Assembly: GCA_030760725.1 (NCBI GenBank)
Contig: JASWHV010000016.1
Span: 14,499,084 to 14,563,083, forward strand
Length of the DNA stretch: 64,000 nucleotides
Direction: 5' to 3'
DNA from: Neostapfia colusana
Taxonomy: Eukaryota > Streptophyta > Magnoliopsida > Poales > Poaceae
The position numbers and the translations under genes were made by a program. Positions 53,743 to 64,000 of the stretch are shown one piece after another (position 1 is the first letter of the stretch; the number at the start of each line of letters is the position of its first letter). The notes beneath the pieces were generated by a model. That model was not told the DNA's origin, did not search any database, and saw nothing but the letters and a program-made list of their open reading frames with translations.

Positions 53743-55463
53743 CTAAGGACCTCCCGGCTCCCGCCGGAACCTTGCGGCTACAAGGGCGGCCACATCCTCG
53801 ACTTCTGCCCTGGCAGCTTGCTCCCGCTCTGCGGCTGGGCCCTCTCTCGCTGGTTCTAGCGAGAAAGAGGGGTCGCGGCTCTTAAAACATGCCAGCACAT
53901 GTGAGGCGACCTCTAAGGCTAGGCCGCGTCCCTCGGCCTCAAGCTCGCTGGCGACCACCGAGTCTAGCCTGTCCAGCTTGGCGCCGATCGACTCCAGCGC
54001 GGGGATCACCTCCAACGCAGGGGCCGCGGCCCTCACCGGACTGAAGCCAAGAGGGATCAGGGCGGACCCCGCTCGATCCACGAAGCTCGAGACCGCAAGA
54101 GCCTCGGAGGACCGCAAGGCCGAAAGCTCCTCCACCTCGCGGCGGGCCGCCTGCAGAGCCTCCAGGTTCCCCTCGGAGAATTCCTTCTCCTTGGCCGCCA
54201 GGGAGCTCTCCCGAAGATGGAGAGTCTTGGCGAGCCGCTCCAACTCAGCGGCCTTGAAGTCGGCGGTCAACTCCCGGTCCAAGACCGCCCGGCGATCACG
54301 GGAGACCTGTTCCTCCCTCAAGTCGAGGTCTGCCTTCAGGATCTCCATCTCCTCGATTCGAGCTCGAAGGTCATCCTCGCCTGCCGCCAGCTGCGCGGCG
54401 ACCCTCTCCTCCTCAGCTGCCATGGAACACTCCCGTTCCTCAACGGAGAGTTCACGGCGCTCCAACCGCTGCCGTATCTCCACAGCAGCAGAGAGGCTCT
54501 CTTCGGCCCGGGCGTGTGCCTCCAGAGCCTCCCTGTTGATCCGCCGTGATTGGGTGTCCATGCGGTCGACAGCCCGCTTCATCCGGTCGAGGAGCACTTC
54601 CCTGAAGTTGAGCAACTCCCGCCTGGAGTCGAGCTCGCTCTTAACCTTTGCGGTCCTCTACCGCAAAAGGTTCCCCAAGGTGAGGAGGCGATCCCGTTCA
54701 ACCGTATACTCCTCCCGCTCGCGACCTAGTGCAGCCAAGACCTGCCGAATGCTCGTCTCGGCAAGCGCAAAGGCATCCGCCAGGGGCAATGGAACAACAG
54801 AGGCCGGGGCAGTCCCCCCGACCTCCTCCATTACCTCATCCTCAAGAGGAGGCGACGCACCAGCAACCGAGACGAGACGCCGATAAGGAGAAATTGGCTC
54901 CGAGGCTCCGGCAGTCGGGCCAGCCGGGCTCTCTTCAGCTTCTGGCTCCTTGATCTGAGGAAAAGGGCGAGCCGGGGAAGGCGGTGCTGGAGAAAAGGAC
55001 GGGCCGCCTAGTGCAGGGTCGACCTGCGCTGGCTTGGGGGCCGCGGTGGCAGTCTCGACAGGAAGAGACGACGCAGCCGCGGAGTCCGGGCACACCGGAA
55101 CAGGAGAAGTTCGCGCTGGCCTAGGGGCCGCGGCAGTTGACCCTGGCTCCGAGCGCAGCGGCACAGAATCCCCGCAAGTCGGGGATGGCCGGGAAGCGCG
55201 GACACTCCAGCGGGCTCTGAACCCCGACTTTCGAGCCGGGGTAGGACTCCCAGAGCCCGCTACCATCACTGACGGCCACTCCGCAGTCGCTTGAACTGGC
55301 GGAACAGGGGACGCCCCAGAAGCTCCCCCCAGCGCATCAGCCCGGGGCCTCTTCGAGTCGCCACCGGAGGGAGTGTCAGGCACCCCAGAATCCCGCTTGG
55401 CATAGACGCCGCTGCTGGAGGAGATCGAGCGCGCTTCTTCTCTGGTGGCGGGTTGGAAGCCAT
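53743..55463 (-). pseudogene. N1 antisense ORF: NLS-bearing coiled-coil protein
   Basis: Reads opposite to N1. ATG at 55463-55461 (MASNPPPEKKRARSPP). A 1-nt deletion near 55390 shifts the frame early; from 55383 it is open for 241 codons to one TAG (54660-54658, GAG in N2), then open again for about 300 codons to the end (EPGGP-stop at 53743). Coiled coil about 54800-54050 in coordinates; conserved tail SRDPSFSLEPAREGP. Relative to N2 it lacks 9 nt in the tail (ALEVIPALE versus ALKVAEVIPALE), an in-frame change. Function unknown; see 33309-35039. Confidence 0.78.
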
Positions 55464-55937
55464 GGCGAGGGAGAACTCAAGGGTAAGAGAGCAAAAGCAC
55501 AAGAGTCCGAGAAGAAACGCACAGAAGTGCGAAGGGAAGCTGCAATGTGGGTAAGACCCCCTCTAAAAACTTCCCGGGTGCAATTCCAAGCGATTCGGAA
55601 CTCTTCGAATACCCCGCATCGGCAACCGCTTCGATTCCTAGACCGAGTGCCGATGACGGGTGGGCCCAAGCCACCTAACTGAAGTGGTGGGGTCAAGGAG
55701 TCAGTCTCCTGAGAAGGCGAGCCGGCAAGGCACTTCGGCGGTTCCCTAAGAAAGCGCCGCAACGTGCAGAAGTGGCAGTCTTGGGAACCGCCGCAGTAAA
55801 AGCAACCATCAAGTGAGCGCACGCTCCCACAATCCCGCGGCCGTTCGTGCTCCGGCATCGGTCAATTCGGGACTTAGAGAAAGTGCGCGGATCGAAAGAG
55901 ATGGAGGTCCCACCTCGGGCTCGCTATCTCCCCCGAG

Positions 55938-55954
55938 ATGGGCCCGGGGGCCAC
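55938..55954 (+). other. N1 polypurine tract
   Basis: GATGGGCCCGGGGGCCAC immediately before the 3' LTR. The same tract precedes the A2, A3, M and D 3' LTRs. Position fits the plus-strand primer of reverse transcription. Confidence 0.65.
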
Positions 55955-57049
55955 TGTCGGTACCTGAGATATGGGGTACCCTCGCGCACAGGGTAAAATG
56001 CCTAAGGAACTCGCCCTTCTCCGCAGGGAGAGCTCCGAAGGCGCCACGCGTATGGCGGGGCCGGACCTCCCTTTCCTCAGAGGAGAGCTCCGGGCCCGTC
56101 ACGTGGCATACAGAAGCCGGACCTCCCCCTCCGCGGGAGAGAGGTCCGAAGGCGCCACGCGTCCAGCGGGGCCGGACCTCCCTCTCCTCAGAGGAGAGCT
56201 CCGGGTCCGCCACGTGGCCAACAGAAGCCGAGCCTCTCCCTCCGTGGGGAGGGGTCCAGAGGCTCCACGTGCCGCGCGGAACTGACCCTCCTCTCCTTTG
56301 AGAAGGGCTCTGGGCCCGCCACGTGGCAGCAGAACGGCGCTGCCTGCCCCGAGCGGTAGGCAGCGGGCGCAAAGACGCCCCATACCTTGCCCGTACAAGG
56401 TATTCAAGGCCCGCGTCTTCCCGAGACACGGAGACGCGGAGCACGCCTCTGTCAGGTGCCGTTGCACCCAGTCGCATCACAGACTGGCGCGCGGTGTCAG
56501 AATCTGCCAGCTAATAAACACCGCGACAAGACATCCCATGCCGCCTGCGCCGTCATCAACCACTACGACTAGCATGCGACATGGGCAGGGCGGCAAGATG
56601 AAGACTCAGAAGCCTTCGACCAGAGACAACTACCGGCATAACTGCATATACGGTAGATGATAGTCAATCTTCCCGGGACCACCTGTCGGGTCCCGGCCCC
56701 CCTTGTAAGCTGCCCGAGCCTTGGACTATAAAAGGCTCGGGTAGGCGTCGATCGCAAGGGTTCGCACTTTGCAACTCATACGCTAGCCATACACTCTCAA
56801 GCTGTAACTCACCCCCAAGCTCAGGCCTCCGGCCCCGAGCGGCAAGAAATACAGCGAGCTCCATAGCTCGCCGTGGACGTAGGGTTTTATGCTCCGGCGG
56901 CCTGAACCACCTAAAACTCGCCGTGTCAAGCTCTTACTAACTCGTCCATCTGCGCAAGCTCTCCGCTAGAGACTAGCCCCACCGAAAAAAGAACCTCCGC
57001 GGGCTGCCCAGTGCAGGCCCGGGGGAAGTGTCGACTGAACACTTCAACA
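55955..57049 (+). repeat. N1 3' LTR
   Basis: 1095 bp, same length as the 5' LTR, with only scattered substitutions by eye. Ends CACTTCAACA followed by GGAGC. Confidence 0.94.
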
Positions 57050-57054
57050 GGAGC

Positions 57055-57463
57055 ATATCCACGTGGGGGTTTCTTTTCACACCTTCCCGGGTGAAATCCC
57101 AAGCGATTTGGAACTCTTCGGATACACCGCATCGGCAACCGCTTCGGCTCCTAGACCGAGCGCCGATGACAGGTGGACCCAAGCTGCCCGACTGAAGCGG
57201 TGGGTCAAGGAGTCAGTCTCCTAAGAAGACAAACCGGCAAGGCACTTCGGCGGTTCCTGAAGAAAGCGCCGCAACATGCAGAAGTGGCAGTCTTGGTAAC
57301 CGCCGCAGTAAAAGCAACCATCAAGTGGGCGCACGCTCCCACGATCCTGCGACCGTTGTTCCGGCAGCGGTCAAGGCGAGACTTAGAGAAAGTGCGCGGA
57401 TCAGAAGAGACGGTGGTCCCACCTCGGGCTCGCTATCTCCCCCGAGATGGGCCTGGGGGCCAC
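57055..57463 (+). other. A3 3' internal region, part after N1
   Basis: Resumes A3 at ATATCCACGTGGGGG and corresponds to 11050-11461 in A2. Non-coding in sense; it is the upstream flank of the antisense ORF in N elements. Ends in the purine tract GGGCCTGGGGGCCAC. Confidence 0.8.
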
Positions 57464-58557
57464 TGTCGGTAACTGAGATATGGGGTACCCCGCGCACAGG
57501 GGAAAATGCCTAAGGAACTCGCCCTTCTCTGCAGGGAGAGCTCCGAAGGCACCACGCGTCCGACGGGGCCGGACCTCCCTCTCCTCAGAGGAGAGCTCCG
57601 GGCCCGCCACGTGGCATACAGAAGCTGGACCTCCCCCTCCGCGAGCGAGGGGTCCGAAGGCACCACGTATCCGGCGGGGCCGGACCTCCCTCTCCTCAGA
57701 GAGGAGCTCCGGGCCCGCCACGTGGCCAACAGAAGCCGAACCTCCCCCTCCGCGGGGAGAGTTCCGGAGGCTCCACGTGCCCCGCGGGCCGGACCCTCCT
57801 CTCCCCTGAGAAGGGCTCCGGGCCCGCCACATGGTCAGAAGAATGGCGCTGCCTGCCCCCGAGCGATAGGCAGCGGGCGTAAAGACGCCCCATACCTTGC
57901 CCGTACAAGGTATTCAAGGCCCGCGTCTTCCCAAGACGCGGAGACGCGGAGCACGCCTCTGTCAGGTGCCGTTGCGCCCAGTCGCATCACAGACTGGCGC
58001 GCGGTGTCAGAACCTGCCAGCCAATAAACACCGCGACAAGACATCCCATGCCGCCTGCGCCATCATCAACCACTACGACTAGCGTGCGGCATGGGAAGGG
58101 CGGCAAGACGGAGACTCGGAAGACTTCGCCAGAGACAACTACCGGCATAACTGCAGATACGGTAGATAACAGTCAATCCCTTGGACCACCTGTCGGGTCC
58201 CGGGCCCCCCTCGTAAGCCACCCGAGTCTTGGACTATAAAAGGCTCGGGTAGGCGACGATAGCAAGGGTTCGCACTCTGCAACTCATACGCTAGCCATTC
58301 ACTCCCAAGCTGTAACTCACCCCCAAGCTCGGGACTCCGGCCCCGAGCAGCAAGCAATACAGCGAGCTCCATAGCTCGCCGTGGACGTAGGGTTTTACGC
58401 TCCGGCGGCCTGAACCACGTAAAACACTCAGTTTCAAGCTCTTACTAACTCGTCCATCCGCGCAAGCTCTCCGCAAGGGACTAGCCCCACCGAAAAAAGA
58501 ACCTCCGCGGGCTGCCCAGTGCAGGTCCGGGGGAAGTGTCGACCGAACACTTCGACA
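57464..58557 (+). repeat. A3 3' LTR
   Basis: 1094 bp. Starts TGTCGGTAACTGAG (one base pair lost or changed against the 5' LTR). Ends TTCGACA followed by the GACCC duplication (58558-58562). Confidence 0.94.
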
Positions 58558-59268
58558 GACCCCATGGTGATCTCTGGGGGAAGCACAGCCTCGGCCCCAT
58601 ACACCATGAAGAAGGGTCTCTCCGGTGGCCCAGCTCTGGGATGTCCGGTTTGCCCATAGTGTGCTCGGAAGCTCGTCCACCCACTTGGCGCCATGTTTCT
58701 TCAAGCCGGCATTGGTGCGAGTCTTGAGGCCCCGAAGAATCTCGGCGTTGGCCCTCTCAACTTGCCCATTGCTCTTTGGGTGAGCAACGGAGGCATAGCA
58801 CACCTGGATGCCGAGGTCTTCGCAGTATTCTTGGAATGCTGCGCTGGTGAACTGGGTCCCGTTGTCAGTGATGATTCTGTTCGGGACCCCGAACCGGCAG
58901 ACGATCGACTTGATGAACTTTACTGCGGATTGCTTGTTGATGGTGACGACGGGTGTGGCTTCTGGCCACTTGGTGAACTTGTCAATGGCGACGTATAGGT
59001 ACCGGAATCCCCCGACGGCTCTGGGGAATGGTCCCAGGATGTCCAACCCCCATACAGCGAACGGCCATGAGGGTGGGATCATCTGAACCGCCTGAGCCGG
59101 TGTATGGATCTGCTTGGCGTGGAACTGGCACGCCTTGCAGCTCTCGACCAGCTTGACGGCATCTTGGAGTGCTGTCGGCCAGTAGAAGCCATGCCGGAAG
59201 GCTTTACCGACGAGCGTGCGTGAGAAAGTGTGACTCCCACATTCGCCTCCATGGATCTCAGCGAGCAA
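58558..59268 (-). pseudogene. A4 integrase core
   Basis: Minus strand: HGGECGSH...CKAC zinc region, GLDILGP, TDNGTQF and GQVERAN catalytic segments all present. A frameshift near 58610 (after ATGET) precedes the A3 insertion point in the MVYGAEAVLPPEIT region. Another 1-nt shift near 59280 separates it from RNase H. Confidence 0.88.
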
Positions 59269-60448
59269 GTCGCAGCCTTCCCCCCTGGGTTATGCACCAC
59301 AATAGGACGCGGTTGGCGCCACGCCGGTAGAGATCCCCTTCTACCAGCGCGTACCTCTTAGCCATGCACACGATCCGTTCAGCGGATACACGTTCATCAG
59401 GGAGGATGTTGTCTTTCAAGTAGTCCCGGATCTCCGTGATCCATGCATCGGGTCTGACTTGAGCTTCCGGATCTTGAGCGCTGGGTTGCATGGAGTCCCC
59501 AGTGACGCTTACGATCCTTGGCTGCGTCCATGGCTGCAGGGCTGCCGGGACCGCCAGCTTCGAGGTGCTGGTCCAGCCCCCTTCGCCCGGCTCGGCAGGC
59601 CGGGCTGTGGGCCGCAGCAACGTCCTCTCGAAGACTCCTTCGGGCACAGGGGCTCCGGTGGAGGCCTTCATTGAGAGGTCGTCAGCTGCGGCATTGCCAG
59701 GGCACGGTACATGGCGCAGGTCCAAGGCGAGGAAGTCTTTCTCCAACATCTGCACGTGGAGCAGATAAGCAGCTAGCTGTGGGTCATTGCTGGAGCATTC
59801 ACCCTTAACTTGCTTGATGACTAGCTGGGAGTCGCCCTGTGCCAACAATTGGCGAGCACCCAGAGACAGGGCTGTCTTTAGGCCAAAGATGAGTGCTTCA
59901 TACTCTGCCATGTCGTTGGTTGCCTTGAAATTGAGACGCACCATGTACCCAAACTGCTCCCCCGATGGTATGAGAAGCAGTACTCCGGCACCGGCCCCCT
60001 GCTTTCGCGAGGAGCCATCGAAGAAGAGCGTCCAGTGAGGCCCGGTGAAGACCGGAGCTCGGTGCTTCGGTTCACCGCCTTCATGGCCCCCTGGGTCAGC
60101 CTTCGTTGGCATCCACTCGGCCACGAAGTCAGCCAGTGCTTGGCTCTTGACTGCGTGGCGAGGAAGGAAGTCCAGCTTAAACTCTGCCAGTTCCGCTGCC
60201 CATTTAGCGACATTGCCGGTCGCGTGAGGGCTGTGAAGGATCGCCTTTAGCGGATAGGAGGTGACCACCGAGATCAGGTGAGCTTGAAAGTAGTGGCGGA
60301 GCTTCCTGGATGCAACGAGCACTGCATACAGCAGCTTGTGGACCTCCAGGTACCTTGTCTTGGCGTCGTGGAGGACTTCGCTGATGTAGTAGACAGGCCT
60401 CTGGATGGTCCGGACCCTCCCTCCCGGGACTGAGGTGTCCTCATCCAT
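59258..60448 (-). pseudogene. A4 RNase H region
   Basis: Open for 396 codons: RPVYYISEVLHD, FFDGSSRKQ, MAEYEAL, QGDSQLVIKQ, AADDLS, then the spacer to integrase. Acidic residues are all retained. Ends in a frameshift at CITQG. Confidence 0.88.
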
Positions 60449-61779
60449 TGGCTCAGGCCTACCGGAGGTAGGTGAGTCCAGGGGAGCATCCGGGAGCTGG
60501 GACTCGAAGGCTCCTAGGCTGCCTTGGACCTCCGGGAGATCCCGCTGGTTGTCCGGGAGCTCCGGGAGGTTGTCTTGGGGCTCCGGGAGGTCCCGTTGGA
60601 CCTCCGGGAGGTTGTCTTGGAGGTCCGGGAGGTCGTCTTGGACCTAAGGAGTCTCCTGGTGCTTGTCTTCTGCTATCGGAGCAGGCTGTGGTGACGAGAG
60701 GTCCGGCCGCTCTGCGATGAGGACCATGCTCACCACTTCAGTTGTTGCCGCGATGTAGACCAACAAATGCTCTTCAGGCTCGGGGGCTACATGATGGGTA
60801 GGGTCATCAGGAGTTGCTTAAACTCCTGGAAAGCTTCTTCTGCTTCGTCGGTCCAAGCAAATGGACCGGATTTGTGCAGGAGCTTAAAGAAGGGGAGCGC
60901 TCACTCTGCTAGTCTCGGTATAAATCGACTCAGCGCGGCTAGGCATCCCTTGAGTTTCTGGACTTCTTTGATGCGCGCGGGAGGCCGCATCAGGTCAATG
61001 GCCTTGATCTTCTCTGGGTTGGCCTCAATTCCTCGGTGTGAGACCAGGAATCCTAGGAGCTTTCCAGAGGATACGCCGAACACACACTTGTCGGGGTTCA
61101 GCTTGGTGCGCGTGGAGCGCAGTTTGTCAAAGACTAGGGCTAGGTTATCTAACAAGGATGAACTCTGGCTGACCTTGACAACGATGTCATCGACATACAC
61201 CTCGACTAGGTCTCTTATTAGCTCTCCAAATGTTTTGTGCATTGCACGTACAAAGCTGGGAAGAGCATTCTTTAAGCCATAAGGCATAGAGACATTACAA
61301 TACAGGCCATCTACTGTGATGAAGGAAGTGTGCTCTTCATCTTCTCTAGACATAGGGATCTGATGGAAACCCGAGTAGGCGTCTAGGAAGCACAGCATAT
61401 CACAGCCTGATGTCGAGTCTACTATTTGATCTATTCTAGGGAGAGGGAATGGATCTTTGGGACATGCCTTATTGAGACTGGTGTAGTCGATGCACATCCG
61501 GAGCTTCCCGCCGGCCTTCGGGACAACGATGAGGTTCGCCAACCACCGGGGGTGGTGGACTTCCCGTATGAAGCCAGCGTCCAGCAGCTTCTTGACTTCT
61601 TCTCGGATGAAGTTCTGCCGCTCGTTGGACTGCTTGCAAGGCTTCTGCTAGATTGGTCGGGCGTCGGGGAAGATCTTCAAGTGGTGCTCGATCACCTCCC
61701 TAGGGATCCCCGACATCTTCTACGGCTGCCATGCAAACACGTCGACGTTGTGCCGGAGGAAGGTGATGAGCGCGCCTTC
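60449..61779 (-). pseudogene. A4 reverse transcriptase and linker
   Basis: RT core open from 61542 to 60901 with FLDAYSG and YVDDIVVK. Stops: TAG 61722-61720, a TAG near 61650 (Gln in others), and TGA at 60903-60901 (LAE-stop-ALPFF, CGA in others). 60720-60450 is the Pro-rich linker with GGAGGTC-type repeats. The position of the amber seen in A1-A3 is TAT here (61782-61780). Confidence 0.85.
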
Positions 61780-62105
61780 ATATTTGCTATCCAGGCCCCC
61801 GGCTACCCGGGTGGTCTGGGCAGCATCGGCGCCGACTTGGACGACCTTCAGGGGGATGTCGCCCTCGTCGAGGGGTTGCACTCGGGGTGCTGCGGTAGAG
61901 GCACGGTGGCGTGCACTCGGGTGGAGCCGGTCCGGTTCTGCACTGCCAGGGGCTGGTGCTCAAGCTGTTACAAGTACCTGGAGCTTTTCCAAGGCTGACA
62001 CTGTAGCAGTGCGGTCTCCACGAATCCTGAGGACGCCTGTTGGTGTAGGAATCTACAAGACAAGGTAGCCGTAGTGGGCTACTGCCATGAATCGGTATAG
62101 GGCTG
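61780..62105 (-). pseudogene. A4 protease, C-terminal part
   Basis: Minus strand: YRFMAVAHYGYLVL, then a TAG (Lys in others), PTPTGVLRIRG and the linker to RT (GLDSKYEGAL). Reaches the RT frame without the amber found in A1-A3. Cut by the solo LTR at GGCTG. Confidence 0.85.
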
Positions 62106-63200
62106 TGTCGGTACCTGAGATATGGGGTACCCCCGCGCACAGGGTAAAATGCCTAAGGAACTCGCCCTTCTCCGCAGGGAGAGCTCCGAAGGCGCCACGC
62201 GTCTGGCGGGGCCGGACCTCCCTCTCCGCAGAGGAGAGCTCCGGGCCCGCCACGTGGCAAACAGAAGCCGGACCTCCCCCTCCGCGGGAGAGAGGCCCGA
62301 AGGCGCCGCCTGTCCAGTGGGGCCGGACCTCCCTCTCCTCAGAGGAGAGCTCCGGGCCCGCCACATGGCATACAGAGGCCGGACCTCCCCCTCCGCGGCG
62401 AGAGGTCCGGAGGCTCCACGTGCCCCGCGGGGCTGACCCTCCTCTTCTCTGAGAAGGGCTCTGGGCCCGCCACATGGCAGCATAGCGACGCTGCCTGCCC
62501 CGAGCGATAGGCAGCGGGCGTAAATACGCTCCATACCTTGCCCGTACAAGGTATTCAAGGCCCGCGTCTTCCCAAGACGCGGAGACGCGGAGCACGCTTC
62601 TGTCAGGTGCCGTTGCGCCCAGTCGCATCACAGACTGGCGCGCGGTGTCAGAACCTGTCAGCCAATAAACACCGCGACAAGACATCCCATGCCGCCTGCG
62701 CCGTCATCAACCACTACGACTAGCATGCGGCATGGGCAGGGCGGCAAGATGAAGACTCAGAAGCCTTCGACCAGAGACAACTACCGGCATAACTGCAGAT
62801 ACGGTAGATAATAGACAATCTTCCCGGGACCACCTGTCGGGTCCCGACTTCCCTTGTAAGCCGCCCGAGTCTTGGACTATAAAAGGCTCGGGTAGGCGTC
62901 GATAGCAAGGGTTCGCACTTTGCAACTCATACACTAGCCATACACTCTCAAGCTGTAACTCACCTCCAAGCTCAGGCCTCCGGCCCTGAGCAGCAAGCAA
63001 TACAGCGAGCTCCATAGCTCGCCGTGGACGTAGGGTTTTACGCTCCGGCGGCCTGAACCACGTAAAACTCGCCGTGTCAAGCTCTTACTAACTCGTCCAT
63101 CTGCGCAAGCTCTCCGCTAGGGACTAGCCCCTCCGAAAAAAGAACCTCCGCGGGCTGCCCAGTGCAGGCCCGGGGGAAGTGTCGATCGCACACTTCGACA
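62106..63200 (+). repeat. Solo LTR in A4 protease
   Basis: 1095 bp, complete, flanked by GGCTG (62101-62105, 63201-63205). No internal sequence. Formed by recombination between the two LTRs of a former insertion. TATAAAA 62878-62884. Subfamily CCTGAGATATGG, as in A and N elements. Confidence 0.95.
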
Positions 63201-63641
63201 GGCTGGCCTGCCGATTATGGCGTTGAAGGGGAGGTCGATCTCCGCCACATCGAACAGAATGTACTCTGTCCGATAGCTGTCCGGTGCCCCAAAGGTCACC
63301 GGAAGGCTGATGTTGCCGTAGGGAACGACTTGTCCCGGCCCTACCCCTGAGAACGGGCTCGATGGGGTGAGCTTGGCCATCGGGATCTGCAGCTTCTGGA
63401 AAGCTGCGCGGCTGATGAGGTTCAGCCCAGCCCCGCCATCTAACAAAACTTGGTACATCCTCACGTTGGCGATGGTGGGTGCTATCAAGAGCGGTAGTTG
63501 GCCGGCCCCAGCCATGTTCCTGGGGCAGTCGGTGGCATCGAAGCTGATGGGGGTTCCCATCCACTTGAGGTGCGACGCGGCACTTGGGAGGGGAGCCACC
63601 GACGCTACCGCTCGGCGCAGAGTCTTAACCACGCTTCAGGA
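63201..63641 (-). pseudogene. A4 protease, N-terminal part
   Basis: Minus strand, open from 63632: KTLRRAVASVAP, then VLLDGGAGLNLIS active-site segment and PFNAIIGRPA, where the solo LTR enters. Upstream, two stops (TAG and TGA, Ser and Arg codons in A3) at about 63644-63634 separate it from gag. Confidence 0.87.
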
Positions 63642-64000
63642 CTAGGGGTCAGCGGACCCGCCGTAGATGACGTAGAGCATCTTCCGGCGCTCGTCATCGC
63701 TGGAGCTGGAGTCCTCATGGTTGCGCACCGCCTTCACGGCGCGCTGAGGCTCCTGGAACTCCACTTGGTGGTCGGCGTTGTCTGGGGTGTCGACCTTCTG
63801 CTTGCCCTCCCTTTGACGGAAGGGTGGGGCATCAGTTCGCAGCTGCTTCCCTTTGCGGAAGCGCTCCGCGAGCTTCTGAATCTCCCAGCACTCGGCAGCA
63901 GTATGGTAACTGGTGCCATGCATGGGGCATAGCTCGCCTTGGTCACCATCTGGAGCTGGTGACTGTCGCTACCTTTTGTCGGGGCGTGGCCCCCGAGCTC
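63642..64000 (-). pseudogene. A4 gag, C-terminal part (window edge)
   Basis: Zinc-knuckle-like CPMHGTSYHTAAEC near 63930, basic stretch RFRKGKQ, then SSSSDDERR and YVIYGGSADP, stop at 63644-63642. Continues beyond the window. Confidence 0.85.

Larger units (their letters stand above)
48993..57049 (+). mobile_element. N1: complete non-autonomous element
   Basis: 8057 bp with two 1095-bp LTRs that both end TTCAACA, a variant not seen in the others. Flanked by GGAGC (48988-48992, 57050-57054). Order: LTR, primer-binding site, gag, integrase-tail relic, spacer, antisense coiled-coil ORF, purine tract, LTR. Inserted in the A3 3' region. Confidence 0.95.
40031..58557 (+). mobile_element. A3: near-intact autonomous element carrying N1
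   Basis: 5' LTR 40031-41127, primer-binding site, gag-protease, pol, 3' region, 3' LTR 57464-58557; flanked by GACCC on both sides. Its 3' region is split by N1 (48993-57049). Without N1 and its duplicated GGAGC it is about 10.5 kb. Pol has only one stop beyond the shared amber, so this is the most recently active autonomous-type copy here. Confidence 0.94.
31467..64000 (-). mobile_element. A4: oldest autonomous-type element, split by four insertions
   Basis: Minus-strand gag-pol body running from the right window edge to 31467. Pieces: gag/protease 64000-63201, protease/RT/RNase H/integrase 62105-58558, integrase tail 40030-39711 and 31729-31691, 3' flank to 31467. Interruptions: solo LTR (62106-63200), A3 with N1 (40031-58557), N2 (31730-39710) and D (left edge). 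Its own LTRs are not in the window. Confidence 0.9.

Noticed and set aside
53978..54886. 302-codon plus-strand frame opposite the coiled-coil ORF
   Set aside because: Ser/Arg-rich complement of Glu/Leu/Ala codons; the minus-strand frame has the heptads and is conserved in N2 in the opposite orientation.
62106..63200. 3' LTR of A4
   Set aside because: It is on the opposite strand, sits in the middle of the protease and is bracketed by GGCTG, so it is a later solo LTR.

Overview
This window is plant nuclear repeat DNA, most likely from a grass. It is GC-rich and consists of nested, mutually related Ty3/gypsy LTR retrotransposons with Tat-lineage features: the gag-protease-RT-RNase H-extra RNase H-integrase order, a DGGA protease motif, and an integrase that ends in a GPY/F module with no chromodomain. 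The RIRE2/cinful-like placement is from memory of those families. I see no host gene, tRNA, rRNA or CRISPR. All LTRs belong to one superfamily of about 1.1 kb that starts TGTCGGTA or TGTCAGTA and ends TTCGACA, TTCAACA or CTCGACA. Three subfamilies are visible.

I use these names. A elements are autonomous-type (gag-pol). N elements are non-autonomous: a sense gag, a relic of the integrase tail, and an antisense ORF for a coiled-coil protein near the 3' LTR. M and D are a second non-autonomous type with 116-bp tandem repeats before the 3' LTR. Layout from left to right: A1/A2 (1-12557, +), two pol-bearing bodies fused by a deletion, lies inside N3 (12558-17212, -). N3 lies inside D (17213-31466, +). 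The D 3' LTR is split by M (19220-30987, +), a tandem LTR-internal-LTR-internal-LTR array. D lies in the 3' end of A4, an old minus-strand element that forms the backbone of the right half (31467-64000). A4 is further interrupted by N2 (31730-39710, -), by A3 (40031-58557, +), the best-preserved gag-pol element, and by a solo LTR (62106-63200). A3 itself carries N1 (48993-57049, +).

Insertions of A3, N1, N2 and the solo LTR are proved by matching 5-bp target duplications at both ends (GACCC, GGAGC, CAAGG, GGCTG). M has a near match (CAACT/CACCT). Insertion order follows: A4 oldest, then D, N2, A3 and the solo LTR; then N3 and M into D and N1 into A3; then A2 into N3.

The elements appear to work as one system. 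The A type supplies protease, RT/RNase H and integrase. N and M keep gag relics, the same LTR ends and nearly the same primer-binding site, so they could have been mobilised in trans. The features most worth following up are the antisense coiled-coil ORF, the triple-LTR array, the arrays of G-box (CACGTG) motifs in each LTR, the proline-rich 7-residue repeat inserted in the RNase H region of pol, and the amber codon between protease and RT shared by three of four copies.
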